Positions 38,932 to 47,606 of a stretch of DNA of 64,000 bases are shown here, piece by piece. Each line of letters opens with the position of its first letter. The stretch's first letter is position 1. The stretch covers positions 310,001 to 374,000 of the forward strand of contig NZ_JACRWE010000003.1 of assembly GCF_014323405.1 (NCBI RefSeq). The letters run 5' to 3'. The notes below the pieces were generated by a model that did no database searches, was not told the DNA's origin, and saw nothing but the letters and a program-made list of their open reading frames with translations. A program made the translations under genes and the position numbers. This DNA comes from Romboutsia faecis (GTDB lineage: Bacteria > Bacillota > Clostridia > Peptostreptococcales > Peptostreptococcaceae).

Positions 38932-39498
38932 TGTGTACCTCCCCTATCTATTATCTTTTTCCTATTATATATATATACTTTTTCAGCAAATTTAAACATA
39001 ATAATTACATTAAATATTAATGCCTAATTATTCTATATTTTTTATAACTATATTGTATTAACTTGTGAATTAAGCAAGCATAGTAGTATATCACTTTTTA
39101 GAAAAGGTAAAATAGATAATAGCATATACTTATATCCTATTATATTAGCATCCTTAATAATGCCAATAATTAACCTTTTTATTTTGCAGTTATCTTGATC
39201 AATTTTTCTTAATACTATACATTTAGCTATTTTATTATCTAACTTGGTTATATACAACCTTCAATATGAAATCCGTAGCTGTCATTTTTTGCTCTTATAT
39301 TTTTTTATTTTTATTATATTTCCTACTAGGAGTTTTTCTAAGGTTTTAATATAACCATGACTTAAAATTTAACTTAATATATTTTTTGTGATTTTCCTAA
39401 AATAAAAAAGTAGAGTGTAATAATATTTACACTCTACTTTTTTATTTAATTAAACAGTTAATTTACTTTAAAATCTGTTTTAAATTAAACGTATTATC
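38932..39498. other. 567-bp intergenic region without a convincing gene
   Basis: It contains the leader of the repeat-protein operon and, at 39401-39446, the terminator of the second MATE gene. The middle part has only a 69-codon minus-strand frame beginning at a TTG (39048-39257) with a weak ribosome binding site and no recognisable features, which I do not call. Confidence 0.5.
39401..39446. terminator. Terminator after the second MATE gene
   Basis: AATAAAAAAGTAGAGTGTAA / TTACACTCTACTTTTTTATT, a 20-bp stem. Confidence 0.87.
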
Positions 39499-40878
39499 TT
39501 ACATTTCTTGTAATTGAGGCGTATAATATATTGGCGTCTCCTCTTTTGATAATTTCTTTGATAATATTATAAAATATGTTACACATAGTATAATTTGTAC
39601 AAATGTAGACATAGGAGTTGCAAGACCTACTTTAAACAATGATACTGGTAATATTTTACTCATAAGATATGATACTGGTATTCTTATACAAAATGCACCT
39701 ATTATTCCTTGTATCATTACAAAAGTCGTTTTTCCACAACCATTGAAGTAACCTACCATACAGAACATTATTGCAGTAAGTAGGCAATCTATTCCGTATG
39801 CCTTCATATATTCCCAAGATGCTAAGACTACTTCTCTATCTTTTGAAAACATCCCTGATAGTAAATCTCCATGGAAAAACGTTACATAGAACATTACAAC
39901 ACCACAACATAATGAAGTTGAAATAGCATAAAGAAGTACTTTTCTAGTTCTATCATATTTTTTAGCTCCATAGTTTTGTGCTACAAATGCAGATACTGCT
40001 TGAGAGAAAGATGATGGTATAAGCATTATAAATCCAACAAGTTTTTCCGCGACTCCAATTCCTGCTGAAGGAATTACTCCTATTGAGTTACCTATAATCA
40101 TAATTGCAAGGAAAGATAAATGTACAAGTCCATCTTGTAAAGAAATTGGTGCACCGTATTTAATTATTTTTGAAGTTATGCCTTTATGAAATTTTATACT
40201 TTTTCTAGAAAATTCAAATGGAAGCCCACGCTTTTTAATAATACCTAGAGATAATATTACACTAATAGCTTGAGCCATTATTGTAGCCAGTGCTGCACCC
40301 ATAGCGGCCATTTTGAATAATCCAACAAATATTAAGTCTCCTATTATATTTATAACACATGCTATTCCTACTGTAATAAGTGGAGTTTTGGAATCACCTA
40401 ATCCTCTAAATACTCCTCCTATAATATTATAAGAAACTATGAAAACAGCACCTGAAGAACAAATTTTTATATATGCTACAGTATTATCAAACGCTTCTTT
40501 TGGAGCATGCATAAAAGTTGATATAGGTGATGCAAAGCTAACTACTAATATAGTAATAATTACCGATATAACTATAAATATTGAAATACCACTTCCTACA
40601 ACATATCCTGCTTCCTTAGATTTACCTTCACCAAGTTTTTGACCTATTAATATAGTAATACCCATAACTAGACCCGTAATCATAACAGTAATCGTTGTCA
40701 TTACCTGACTTCCTGTTGAAACTGCAGATACGTCTGCTGCACCGCCAAATTGGCCTACTATAAGTAAATCAATTGCACCATACATAGTTTGTAAAAATAG
40801 TGTAAGTAATATTGGTATAGTAAATTTTAATAAAGGTGAAAATATCTTACCCTCTGTAAAGTTTGATACTTTTGACAT
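39499..40878 (-). CDS. MATE family efflux transporter, MarR-linked
   Basis: 459 aa, 12 helices. AIDLLIVGQFGGAADVSAVSTGSQVM and VAQNYGAKKYDRTRK are MATE signatures. Probable multidrug exporter. It lies 79 bp after a MarR-family gene on the same strand, and both have the same 14-bp operator type upstream, so it is presumably derepressed when the regulator binds a ligand. Confidence 0.9.
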   Translation of the reverse strand: MSKVSNFTEGKIFSPLLKFTIPILLTLFLQTMYGAIDLLIVGQFGGAADVSAVSTGSQVMTTITVMITGLVMGITILIGQKLGEGKSKEAGYVVGSGISIFIVISVIITILVVSFASPISTFMHAPKEAFDNTVAYIKICSSGAVFIVSYNIIGGVFRGLGDSKTPLITVGIACVINIIGDLIFVGLFKMAAMGAALATIMAQAISVILSLGIIKKRGLPFEFSRKSIKFHKGITSKIIKYGAPISLQDGLVHLSFLAIMIIGNSIGVIPSAGIGVAEKLVGFIMLIPSSFSQAVSAFVAQNYGAKKYDRTRKVLLYAISTSLCCGVVMFYVTFFHGDLLSGMFSKDREVVLASWEYMKAYGIDCLLTAIMFCMVGYFNGCGKTTFVMIQGIIGAFCIRIPVSYLMSKILPVSLFKVGLATPMSTFVQIILCVTYFIILSKKLSKEETPIYYTPQLQEM

Positions 40879-40903
40879 ATTTCAATCTCCTACTCTTATT
40901 TAT

Positions 40904-40917
40904 GTTTTGCACAAAAC
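40904..40917. promoter_or_regulatory. MarR-type operator upstream of the MATE gene
   Basis: The palindrome GTTTTGCACAAAAC lies 26 bp before the MATE start. It matches 12 of 14 bases of the site at 41420-41433. A second inverted repeat, ACCGTTT...AAACGGT (about 40938-40959), lies between the genes and could be a weak hairpin. Confidence 0.62.
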
Positions 40918-40957
40918 AATATTTTTATAAATATAACCGTTTTAAAACTTCAAACGG

Positions 40958-41395
40958 TCATTCTAGATTATTTCTTATTTTAGAAAGAACTCTTTGGAAT
41001 ATTTCTATTTCTTCTAGAGTTATATTTTCTGATAGTTTATTCTCAATTGAGTCAATTGCCTCAGAAATTTTTTCATTAAGTTTAATAGACTTTTCAGTTA
41101 AAATAATTTTCTTTAAACGAGCATCCTCTGTTACTGGAACTCTTTTTATTAAGTTACTCTTTTCCATATTATTCAACATTAAGCTAATAGATGAACGTTT
41201 CAAGTCAAATTCTTTCTCTAAGTCTTTTTGGAATATTTCTTTTTTATTGCATTGATTAAAAATAAAGTCTATTACATAAGCCTGTGATACAGTTAAATTG
41301 TCATCAATTGAACTAATTACGGCAGAATCCATCTTCCTTGAGATTATATGGTCAATTTTACTTATATCAAGACCTAGTTTAAGCTTATTAATCAT
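40958..41395 (-). CDS. MarR family transcriptional regulator
   Basis: 145 aa. A winged helix-turn-helix occupies about residues 35-105, with KDLEKEFDLKRSSISLMLNNMEKSNLIKRV as recognition region and the wing VTEDARLKKIILTEK, flanked by dimerisation helices. It is expected to repress itself and the following MATE exporter through the twin palindromes. Ligand unknown. Confidence 0.9.
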   Translation of the reverse strand: MINKLKLGLDISKIDHIISRKMDSAVISSIDDNLTVSQAYVIDFIFNQCNKKEIFQKDLEKEFDLKRSSISLMLNNMEKSNLIKRVPVTEDARLKKIILTEKSIKLNEKISEAIDSIENKLSENITLEEIEIFQRVLSKIRNNLE

Positions 41396-41419
41396 GGAAA
41401 TACCTCCATATGTAAATTT

Positions 41420-41463
41420 GTTTTGTACTAAACTATAATAACTATTATGTTTATATCTGTCAA
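41420..41463 (-). promoter_or_regulatory. marR promoter with MarR-type operator
   Basis: On the minus strand TTGACA (41458-41463), 17 bases and TATTAT (41435-41440) form a consensus-like promoter. The palindrome GTTTAGTACAAAAC (41420-41433) starts one base past the -10, at the transcription start, a classic position for autorepression. Confidence 0.7.
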
Positions 41464-41684
41464 TATACTTTATTATAACGTATTAAATATGTACTCAGTT
41501 TTAATTTTTTATCAATAGCATGTACTCTACACCAGTATGCTTGGATAACCTCTTGGCTATCAACAGTAAATTATTCCACTAATAATTAAAACTACTATTA
41601 ATAAACTACAAATTATGCATTCTTTAATTCGTTTGACTTCATAATAAAATCTCTCAATATCTAAATAATAATGTTACAAATAAA

Positions 41685-41711
41685 AAATTCAATAGAATCT
41701 CTATTGAATTT
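41685..41711. terminator. Short terminator
   Basis: AAATTCAATAGA / TCTATTGAATTT with a 3-base loop, 40 bp past the stop of the 211-aa membrane protein gene. Apart from this hairpin and the marR promoter, the 355 bp between 41396 and 41750 show nothing. Confidence 0.65.
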
Positions 41712-41750
41712 AAAGTAATATATAAAATTATTTAGATCTTCTATTTACAA

Positions 41751-42386
41751 TTAAAAAGCTATTTTGCTTTCTAATAAACTCTTAATTTTATCAAAATCTT
41801 CTATTTTTATTATTATATTTCTATCTATAAAACCCTTACCAATTCTTATTATTTTTTTATTTTTAATAAATAAAGGTTCTTTATACTTTATTTCTTCAAT
41901 CTTATTAATATCAATAATTAAACCATCATAAAAAATAACCTTATCATCTGTTACTAAACTTGTACTAAATATTGCTTGAACAATCATTAAAATTGAAACA
42001 ATAAATAAAATTATACAAGTAAATATAAGCATTCTATAGGAGTAATCAAAGTTATTTATATAATTTATTATATCTACAATACTATAATTTTCTATTGGAT
42101 ATATATTTAATAAAGATTTTAATGATATTAACATACTTAAAATTAAAAGTAATAAAACTAAAATCGTTACTTTATTATTTTCTTTAACTTTAATACAATT
42201 CATATTTTTATGCTTTATTTTTTTTATTAGTATCATCCTAGTAAGGTAATCTGTTATATTCTCTATTATAATAACTATAGCCATCCCTATTGTCGATAAG
42301 GATGCTATTATTTTATTTTCTGTAAATAATGATGTCACCCCTAATATGACCAAAACAGTATTTAAAATTTTATTTTTTATGCTCAT
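41751..42386 (-). CDS. Hypothetical membrane protein with PH-like C-terminal part, 211 aa
   Basis: Four hydrophobic segments (about 8-25, 28-45, 73-90 and 115-138) precede a soluble tail with the flow VTDDKVIFYDGLIIDINKIEEI, like small bacterial PH/YcxB-type domains. Family not certain. It lies downstream of the interrupted kinase gene on the same strand after a 105-bp gap. Confidence 0.62.
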   Translation of the reverse strand: MSIKNKILNTVLVILGVTSLFTENKIIASLSTIGMAIVIIIENITDYLTRMILIKKIKHKNMNCIKVKENNKVTILVLLLLILSMLISLKSLLNIYPIENYSIVDIINYINNFDYSYRMLIFTCIILFIVSILMIVQAIFSTSLVTDDKVIFYDGLIIDINKIEEIKYKEPLFIKNKKIIRIGKGFIDRNIIIKIEDFDKIKSLLESKIAF

Positions 42387-42491
42387 TTCATACTCCCTAA
42401 TTTAATATATCCCATTATTCTCAATTGGATATTAAAGTTTAATATATAAAATAGATTATCTAATTTTGCTTATCATCACTTATACTCTATT

Positions 42492-43526
42492 TTACTTATA
42501 CTCTATTTTATTAATTGGTAAAAATATAGAGAAACTTGATCCAACTTTCTTATGGTTAATCTTAATATATCCACCTTGCTTAGATACTATCTCTCTAGTC
42601 AAATACAATCCAATACCTATACCCTCTACATCACCAACATTTTTGCCACGATAAAATCTACTAAATAATTTTGGTATTTCCTCTTCATCAATACCTATTC
42701 CATCATCTTCAATATCTATCCTCACAAACATTTCATAACTTCTAACTACAACCTCAATATTCCCATTTTCTGGAGTATACTTTACTGAATTTTCAAGTAT
42801 GTTGAAAATAGCTTCTGCAGTCCAATTTATATCATGAATAGTATCAACCTTATCTATATTTTCTAACTTAATATGTATATTCTTATTTCTTGCTTTTTTC
42901 TGTACTTGACTTATAGCAAATAGTACGGTGCCATTTAAGTCATCTAGCTGTGGTCTTAAATTTATTACTCCACTCTCCAGTCTAGACATTTTTATCATAC
43001 TTTCCACCAAAAAACTAAGTCTATCTAGAGACATCATTATAATCTCATTGAATTCCTTACGTTCTTCATTACTTAAACTTTCATCTTGTAAAAACTCTCC
43101 GTACATTTTTAAATTTGTAATAGGCGTTTTTAGCTAATGAGCAATATCTGAAATTAAAGATTTTATTTCATTTCTATCATTTTCAATTCTTTTATTTTTC
43201 TCTGTTAGTATATTAGCAAGCTTTATTGTTTGATATTGTAGTTTAGAGAAGATTGTATCATCCATAGTAGAAAATACTACTTCATTTTTCATATCTATAA
43301 TAGTTCCTAACATATCTGATAAATCTATGAATATATCTTCCATATAACTTTTATATAATCTTTCTTGAATAAATATCATACTAATTATAAATAATGAGAA
43401 GATAAGTAGACCTAATGATATATTAATTTTTTTCAAAATCAAACCCACCCATATATTAAATCCTATTGTTACAGCTATAAATATAAGCTTATAAGTCATA
43501 TTTAATTTACTAAAATTCTTTTTCAC
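42492..43526 (-). pseudogene. Sensor histidine kinase interrupted by an amber codon after the phospho-His
   Basis: Two adjacent frames (43526-43134 and 43133-42492) are in the same phase, split by one TAG at 43134-43136. Read through, the product is 344 aa: two membrane helices (about 13-30 and 36-55), a short cytosolic linker, the H-box SDIAH*LKTPITNLKMYGE, an N-box (ILENSVKYT) and G-boxes (GIGLYLTREI). The usual residue at the stop is Gln, and CAG to TAG is one transition. As written, the kinase is lost. It follows its response regulator gene by three bases, next to an ABC exporter, like BceS-type intramembrane sensors. Confidence 0.85.
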
Positions 43527-43529
43527 AAG

Positions 43530-44210
43530 CTATTCTCCAAAGACGTATCCAATGCCAAATACAGTTATTATATATTTACAATTTTTAGGATCTCTTTCTA
43601 TCTTTTTTCTAAGACGTCTTATATTTACACTTAATGTATTATCATCAACATAGTTACCTTTATAATCCCATATTTTATCTAATATCATTTCTTTTGTCAT
43701 AACTTTTCCTTTATTCTTTGCTAGTAATTCTAATATCTTATATTCAGTTGCTGTTAAGTTAACATCTTTATCATTTAATTTTACTTCAATTTTTTCAAAA
43801 TCTATTTTTAAATCTTTATATTCAAAAACATTATGGCTAACACCTTTTTGCATTCTTATCATGGCATTAATTTTATGTTTTAAAACTTCTACTGAAAAAG
43901 GTTTTGATATATAATCATCACATCCAGTTTCAAAGCCTTTGACCATATCTTCTTCTGTATCGTTTGCTGTAAAAAAAACAATTGGAAAATTTACTTTCTC
44001 CCTAATTTCTTTACAAAGTTCTAGTCCACTTCCATCTGACAAGTTAATATCTAGAAGTAAAAAATCTATTTTATTCTCATTATTTAATATTATCTCTTTT
44101 CCTTCTATTTTAGAGTATGCTGATATAACATCATACCCTTCTCTTTTTAGTGCAAATGAAACACCACGATTAAGTATTTTATCATCTTCTACAATTAAAA
44201 TTGAATTCAT
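43530..44210 (-). CDS. Response regulator, OmpR family, linked to the ABC exporter
   Basis: 226 aa from the ATG at 44210 (MNSILIVEDDKIL), chosen because GAGGGGGAG lies before it; a longer frame starts at 44231. Receiver residues: EDD, phospho-acceptor Asp in FLLLDINLSDGSG, Lys in YISKPFSV. The C-terminal winged helix has LTATEYKILELLAKNKG and FGIGYVFGE. It probably controls the neighbouring ABC genes through the 11-bp repeats at 47523-47544. A terminator separates it from the permease gene, so it has its own promoter (TATAAT at about 44230). Confidence 0.9.
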   Translation of the reverse strand: MNSILIVEDDKILNRGVSFALKREGYDVISAYSKIEGKEIILNNENKIDFLLLDINLSDGSGLELCKEIREKVNFPIVFFTANDTEEDMVKGFETGCDDYISKPFSVEVLKHKINAMIRMQKGVSHNVFEYKDLKIDFEKIEVKLNDKDVNLTATEYKILELLAKNKGKVMTKEMILDKIWDYKGNYVDDNTLSVNIRRLRKKIERDPKNCKYIITVFGIGYVFGE

Positions 44211-44252
44211 ATTATCATCTCCCCCTCTCATTATAACAAATTATAGCAAAAA

Positions 44253-44276
44253 TGGTAGGTTATAACTAACCTACCA
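44253..44276 (-). terminator. Terminator between ABC permease and response regulator genes
   Basis: TGGTAGGTTA / TAACCTACCA followed by TTTTTGC on the minus strand. Confidence 0.75.
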
Positions 44277-44283
44277 CATAAAT

Positions 44284-46797
44284 TTAATTTTCTATTTCTC
44301 TAAGTCTTTCAGTTACACTTTTCTTTGTTGATACCTTAAATACAATAGCAGGAGTAATTAAGCATACTGTTAAGATTACAATTATTAAAACTACTAATGC
44401 AGTAGTAGGGAACACAAATGCTGCATAGTCTGCAATATTCTTCGAAAGCTCTCCAATGCCATATATAATTCCTATACCTAAAGTAAGTATAAAACCTGTA
44501 GTAATTAAAGCATAATATAATCCTTCATAAGTTAACATCATTTTAATTTGCTTTTTAGTCATACCTATACTTTCCATAATTGCAAACTCTTTTAACCTTA
44601 TATTGACACCTGTTATCATAACATTGATAAAGTTTAATATACCAATTAAGATTAAAATAACTGCAATTCCTCCACCTAATATATTCATTACCATTTGAGA
44701 TTTATTAAACTCTTCTGTTTTTTCAGATTTTGACTCGAACCATAACCCACGAGCCTTGCTTAAAGCTTTTAAATCTTTGTTTATTTTACTTTCATATTTC
44801 TTATTTACATTTATATTTAATATATAGTTTACAGCATCATTATCTAGTTTTTCCAATGCTGAATTACTTATATAAATAGTTGGTATACCTAATGGTGCAT
44901 CTAGTCCTGGAGGTAATAATTCACTAGTATCTCCAACTACGTTCATATTAAAAGTTTTAGACTTATTATCCTTAGAATTTCTTATTGTTACGTCTCCTTT
45001 TATACTTTTGTAATTCTCTGGATAATACCAGGAATCTGCTATGGCAACATTTCCTTTTTTAAATTCTTCTACGTCTATTTTATCTTCTAATTCTTCATTA
45101 AGCCTTTCTATAAGATTATCGTCTATTCCTATAACTGATGCTTGTAATAAACTTGGATCCTCACTTACTGCATTTAAATATTCATTAAGATCTTCTTTTG
45201 TATTTCCAAATCTTTCATAAATATTTTCTAGCGCGGGTAATAAAACATCTTTGCTCATATCTAATTGCAGGTTACTTGATTTTGATAAGCTTATACTATT
45301 GACACCCTTCATATCTTTTATCTTATTTATAAAATCGCTATCTATCTTATCATCATTTCCTTCTACACTTTGTATAAGAAAATCATTTTTAACGTATCTA
45401 TCTATATAGTTTTCTACACTAATGCTATTTAAGAAGGTATTAACACTTAAAAATGTTATAATTCCCATAAATAATGATAAAAACACTATTATAGCTCTTT
45501 TCTTTTCTCTAAACACATTGTACCAAGCCATTTTATATAGCTTTGAACCTTTTGTTGTTCTTCTATTTTTCTTTTGATTTTTAAGTGTACTGCCACTATA
45601 ACGTAGTGCCTCTATTGGTGAAATATTTCCTGCTATTTTAGCTGGCTTTTTACAACTTATCATTACTGTTACTAGTGAGAATATTCCTGCACCTATAAAA
45701 ATAATTGGATTAAATGAAACGTCCCTTGGCATTGCACTAGCTTCAGTTCCTGCAAATAAAGTTCCCATAGCTAAAGGCACAATTAAAAAAGATACTATTG
45801 CGCCTAAAAGTAATCCTAAAGGAATACCTATAAGAGAAAGTTTTAAAGCTTGCCCTTTTACTATTTTTTTAATTTGCTTTGGTGATGTACCTATTGTTTT
45901 AAGCATTCCATAAAAGGTAATATCCTTATTTACTGCTATATATAAAATATTATAAATAAGAAGATACCCACTAAGTACTATAAATAAAGATATTATTACT
46001 ATTATAGCCATAGTTGATAAAACTGTATCTGATAAATCATTTGATATACCATAGCTAAATGAAAACTCTTGATTTTTATTTAGAGAAACTTCTTTTTCTA
46101 GTATATCAGGTGCAGTAGATTTATCTTTAGGCTTTAAACTTAAGTAAAGTAATCCATTATCTTCTAATGATAAACTATTTGCATTTACAAACTTTTCAGA
46201 AACAAATAAATATCCGCTATCTTGAACTAAAGCATAATTAGTATAATAACCACTTAATATAAATTCCTTATTTATAATTTTTCCATTTATATTACATGGG
46301 ACTTTTATTTTATCTCCTATTTTAGCCTCACTTTCTCCTAAAAACTCTAAGGCTTTTTTAGATGCCATAATTTCATTTTCTTTTGTCGGATAATTTCCTT
46401 TTATATCGCTAATACTCGGTTTTACTTGTTTTTCAAAATTTTCTTTACTTAAATATTTTATTGATATCTTTGTTCTGTTTTCATTTAAACTATCAAGTGA
46501 TACCTTCCCTGCATTTATTTCATATCCAATACTATCAGATAAGTCTAATGACTTTATTTTTTCTATTTGATTATCTGTTGGATTTGATAAGACTACATTT
46601 GCTGTAGTACCTTGTAACCTTATGTTCATCGTTTTATAATTTTTAGCAAAACTAATTCCTATACTAAACACAGATGAAATCATAAATGTAGTCAAAACTA
46701 TGGCCATAATAGCAAAGGTATTTCTTATTTTATTTGTTTTTAAAGTACGATTAGTAATTCTTTTTATTATTTCTTTATTATTATTTTCAAACTTCAT
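44284..46797 (-). CDS. ABC transporter permease with two FtsX domains
   Basis: 837 aa. One membrane helix near residue 30, then a large extracytoplasmic domain (about 55-250), three helices with an FtsX domain (about 255-400), a second helix near 440, a second large loop and a C-terminal FtsX domain with three helices (about 700-830). The pattern is that of MacB/FtsX-type exporters that act on peptides or lipoproteins by mechanotransmission. Its start overlaps the ATPase stop (TAATG). The paired two-component system suggests antimicrobial peptide sensing or resistance. Confidence 0.88.
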   Translation of the reverse strand: MKFENNNKEIIKRITNRTLKTNKIRNTFAIMAIVLTTFMISSVFSIGISFAKNYKTMNIRLQGTTANVVLSNPTDNQIEKIKSLDLSDSIGYEINAGKVSLDSLNENRTKISIKYLSKENFEKQVKPSISDIKGNYPTKENEIMASKKALEFLGESEAKIGDKIKVPCNINGKIINKEFILSGYYTNYALVQDSGYLFVSEKFVNANSLSLEDNGLLYLSLKPKDKSTAPDILEKEVSLNKNQEFSFSYGISNDLSDTVLSTMAIIVIISLFIVLSGYLLIYNILYIAVNKDITFYGMLKTIGTSPKQIKKIVKGQALKLSLIGIPLGLLLGAIVSFLIVPLAMGTLFAGTEASAMPRDVSFNPIIFIGAGIFSLVTVMISCKKPAKIAGNISPIEALRYSGSTLKNQKKNRRTTKGSKLYKMAWYNVFREKKRAIIVFLSLFMGIITFLSVNTFLNSISVENYIDRYVKNDFLIQSVEGNDDKIDSDFINKIKDMKGVNSISLSKSSNLQLDMSKDVLLPALENIYERFGNTKEDLNEYLNAVSEDPSLLQASVIGIDDNLIERLNEELEDKIDVEEFKKGNVAIADSWYYPENYKSIKGDVTIRNSKDNKSKTFNMNVVGDTSELLPPGLDAPLGIPTIYISNSALEKLDNDAVNYILNINVNKKYESKINKDLKALSKARGLWFESKSEKTEEFNKSQMVMNILGGGIAVILILIGILNFINVMITGVNIRLKEFAIMESIGMTKKQIKMMLTYEGLYYALITTGFILTLGIGIIYGIGELSKNIADYAAFVFPTTALVVLIIVILTVCLITPAIVFKVSTKKSVTERLREIEN

Positions 46798-47474
46798 TAC
46801 TTATCACCTCTTACTACAACCTTGCCATCTTCTATTCTTATAATTCTATCTGCAAGTTGAGCAATCTCTTCATTATGAGTAATCATAACCATAGTTTGGT
46901 TAAACTGTTTGCTAGTTACTTTTAATAATCCAATTACATCCATACTAGTTTTACTGTCAAGGTTTCCTGTTGGCTCATCAGCTAAAATAATTGCAGGTTT
47001 TGTTGCTAATGCCCTTGCTATTGCCACTCTTTGTTGTTGACCTCCAGAAAGATTATTAGGCATACTACTTAGTTTTTTGCTTAACCCTAATATATCAATT
47101 ATTTTATTTACATAATCTGTATCTATTTTCCCTCCGTCTAGCTCTATTGGTAATACTATATTTTCATATACATTTAATATTGGTACTAGATTATAGTTTT
47201 GGAATATAAATCCTATGTTTCTTCTCCTAAAAATTGTAAGTTCTTCATCATTTAATTTACTTATTCTTTTGTTAGATATTATTGTTTCTCCACTAGTTGG
47301 ATTATCTAATCCTCCAAGCATGTTTAGTAGTGTTGATTTTCCACTACCTGATGTACCTACAATTGCTATAAATTCACCTTGATTTATTTCTATACTAATA
47401 TTATCTAATGCTTTTACTATATTTGGCTCTTGACCATATATTTTTACTAAATTTTCTGTTTTTAAAATACCCAT
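46797..47474 (-). CDS. ABC transporter ATP-binding protein, MacB/LolD type
   Basis: 225 aa. Walker A GTSGSGKSTLLN (about 40-51), Q-loop in FIFQNYNLVPILN, signature LSGGQQQRVAIARAL, Walker B IILADEPTGNLD and the H-loop MITHNEE. MacB/LolD-type ATPases couple to FtsX-like permeases. The ATG at 47474 follows GAGGTGG; the frame opens four codons earlier at 47486. First gene of the ABC operon. Confidence 0.93.
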   Translation of the reverse strand: MGILKTENLVKIYGQEPNIVKALDNISIEINQGEFIAIVGTSGSGKSTLLNMLGGLDNPTSGETIISNKRISKLNDEELTIFRRRNIGFIFQNYNLVPILNVYENIVLPIELDGGKIDTDYVNKIIDILGLSKKLSSMPNNLSGGQQQRVAIARALATKPAIILADEPTGNLDSKTSMDVIGLLKVTSKQFNQTMVMITHNEEIAQLADRIIRIEDGKVVVRGDK

Positions 47475-47522
47475 TTTCCACCTCATATAATTGTATTTGT
47501 TATGTTTTATATTTTAAAGTAA

Positions 47523-47544
47523 ACTTCTTACAATCTTCTGACAA
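47523..47544 (-). promoter_or_regulatory. 11-bp tandem repeat upstream of the ABC operon
   Basis: On the minus strand TTGTCAGAAGA is followed directly by TTGTAAGAAGT (9 of 11 identical). It lies about 50 bp before the ATPase start. Candidate site for the OmpR-family regulator encoded downstream. Confidence 0.55.
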
Positions 47545-47598
47545 ATAAAAAATAAGCTAGAGAAGTTTTTATTTCTTCATCTAACTTATTCTTTATTT
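47543..47598 (-). terminator. Terminator after the PAS kinase gene
   Basis: AAATAAAAAATAAGCTAGA pairs with TCTAACTTATTCTTTATTT with one or two mismatches. It overlaps the edge of the ABC operon's upstream repeat. Confidence 0.65.
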
Positions 47599-47606
47599 GT
47601 AACTTA

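Noticed and set aside
39048-39257. 69-codon minus-strand frame starting at TTG
   Set aside because: Weak ribosome binding site, unusual start, no recognisable motif and no conserved context; left as intergenic.
43134-43136. Amber codon read as pyrrolysine
   Set aside because: No pyl genes or PYLIS-like structure are visible, and the position normally holds Gln; loss of function or sequencing error is simpler.
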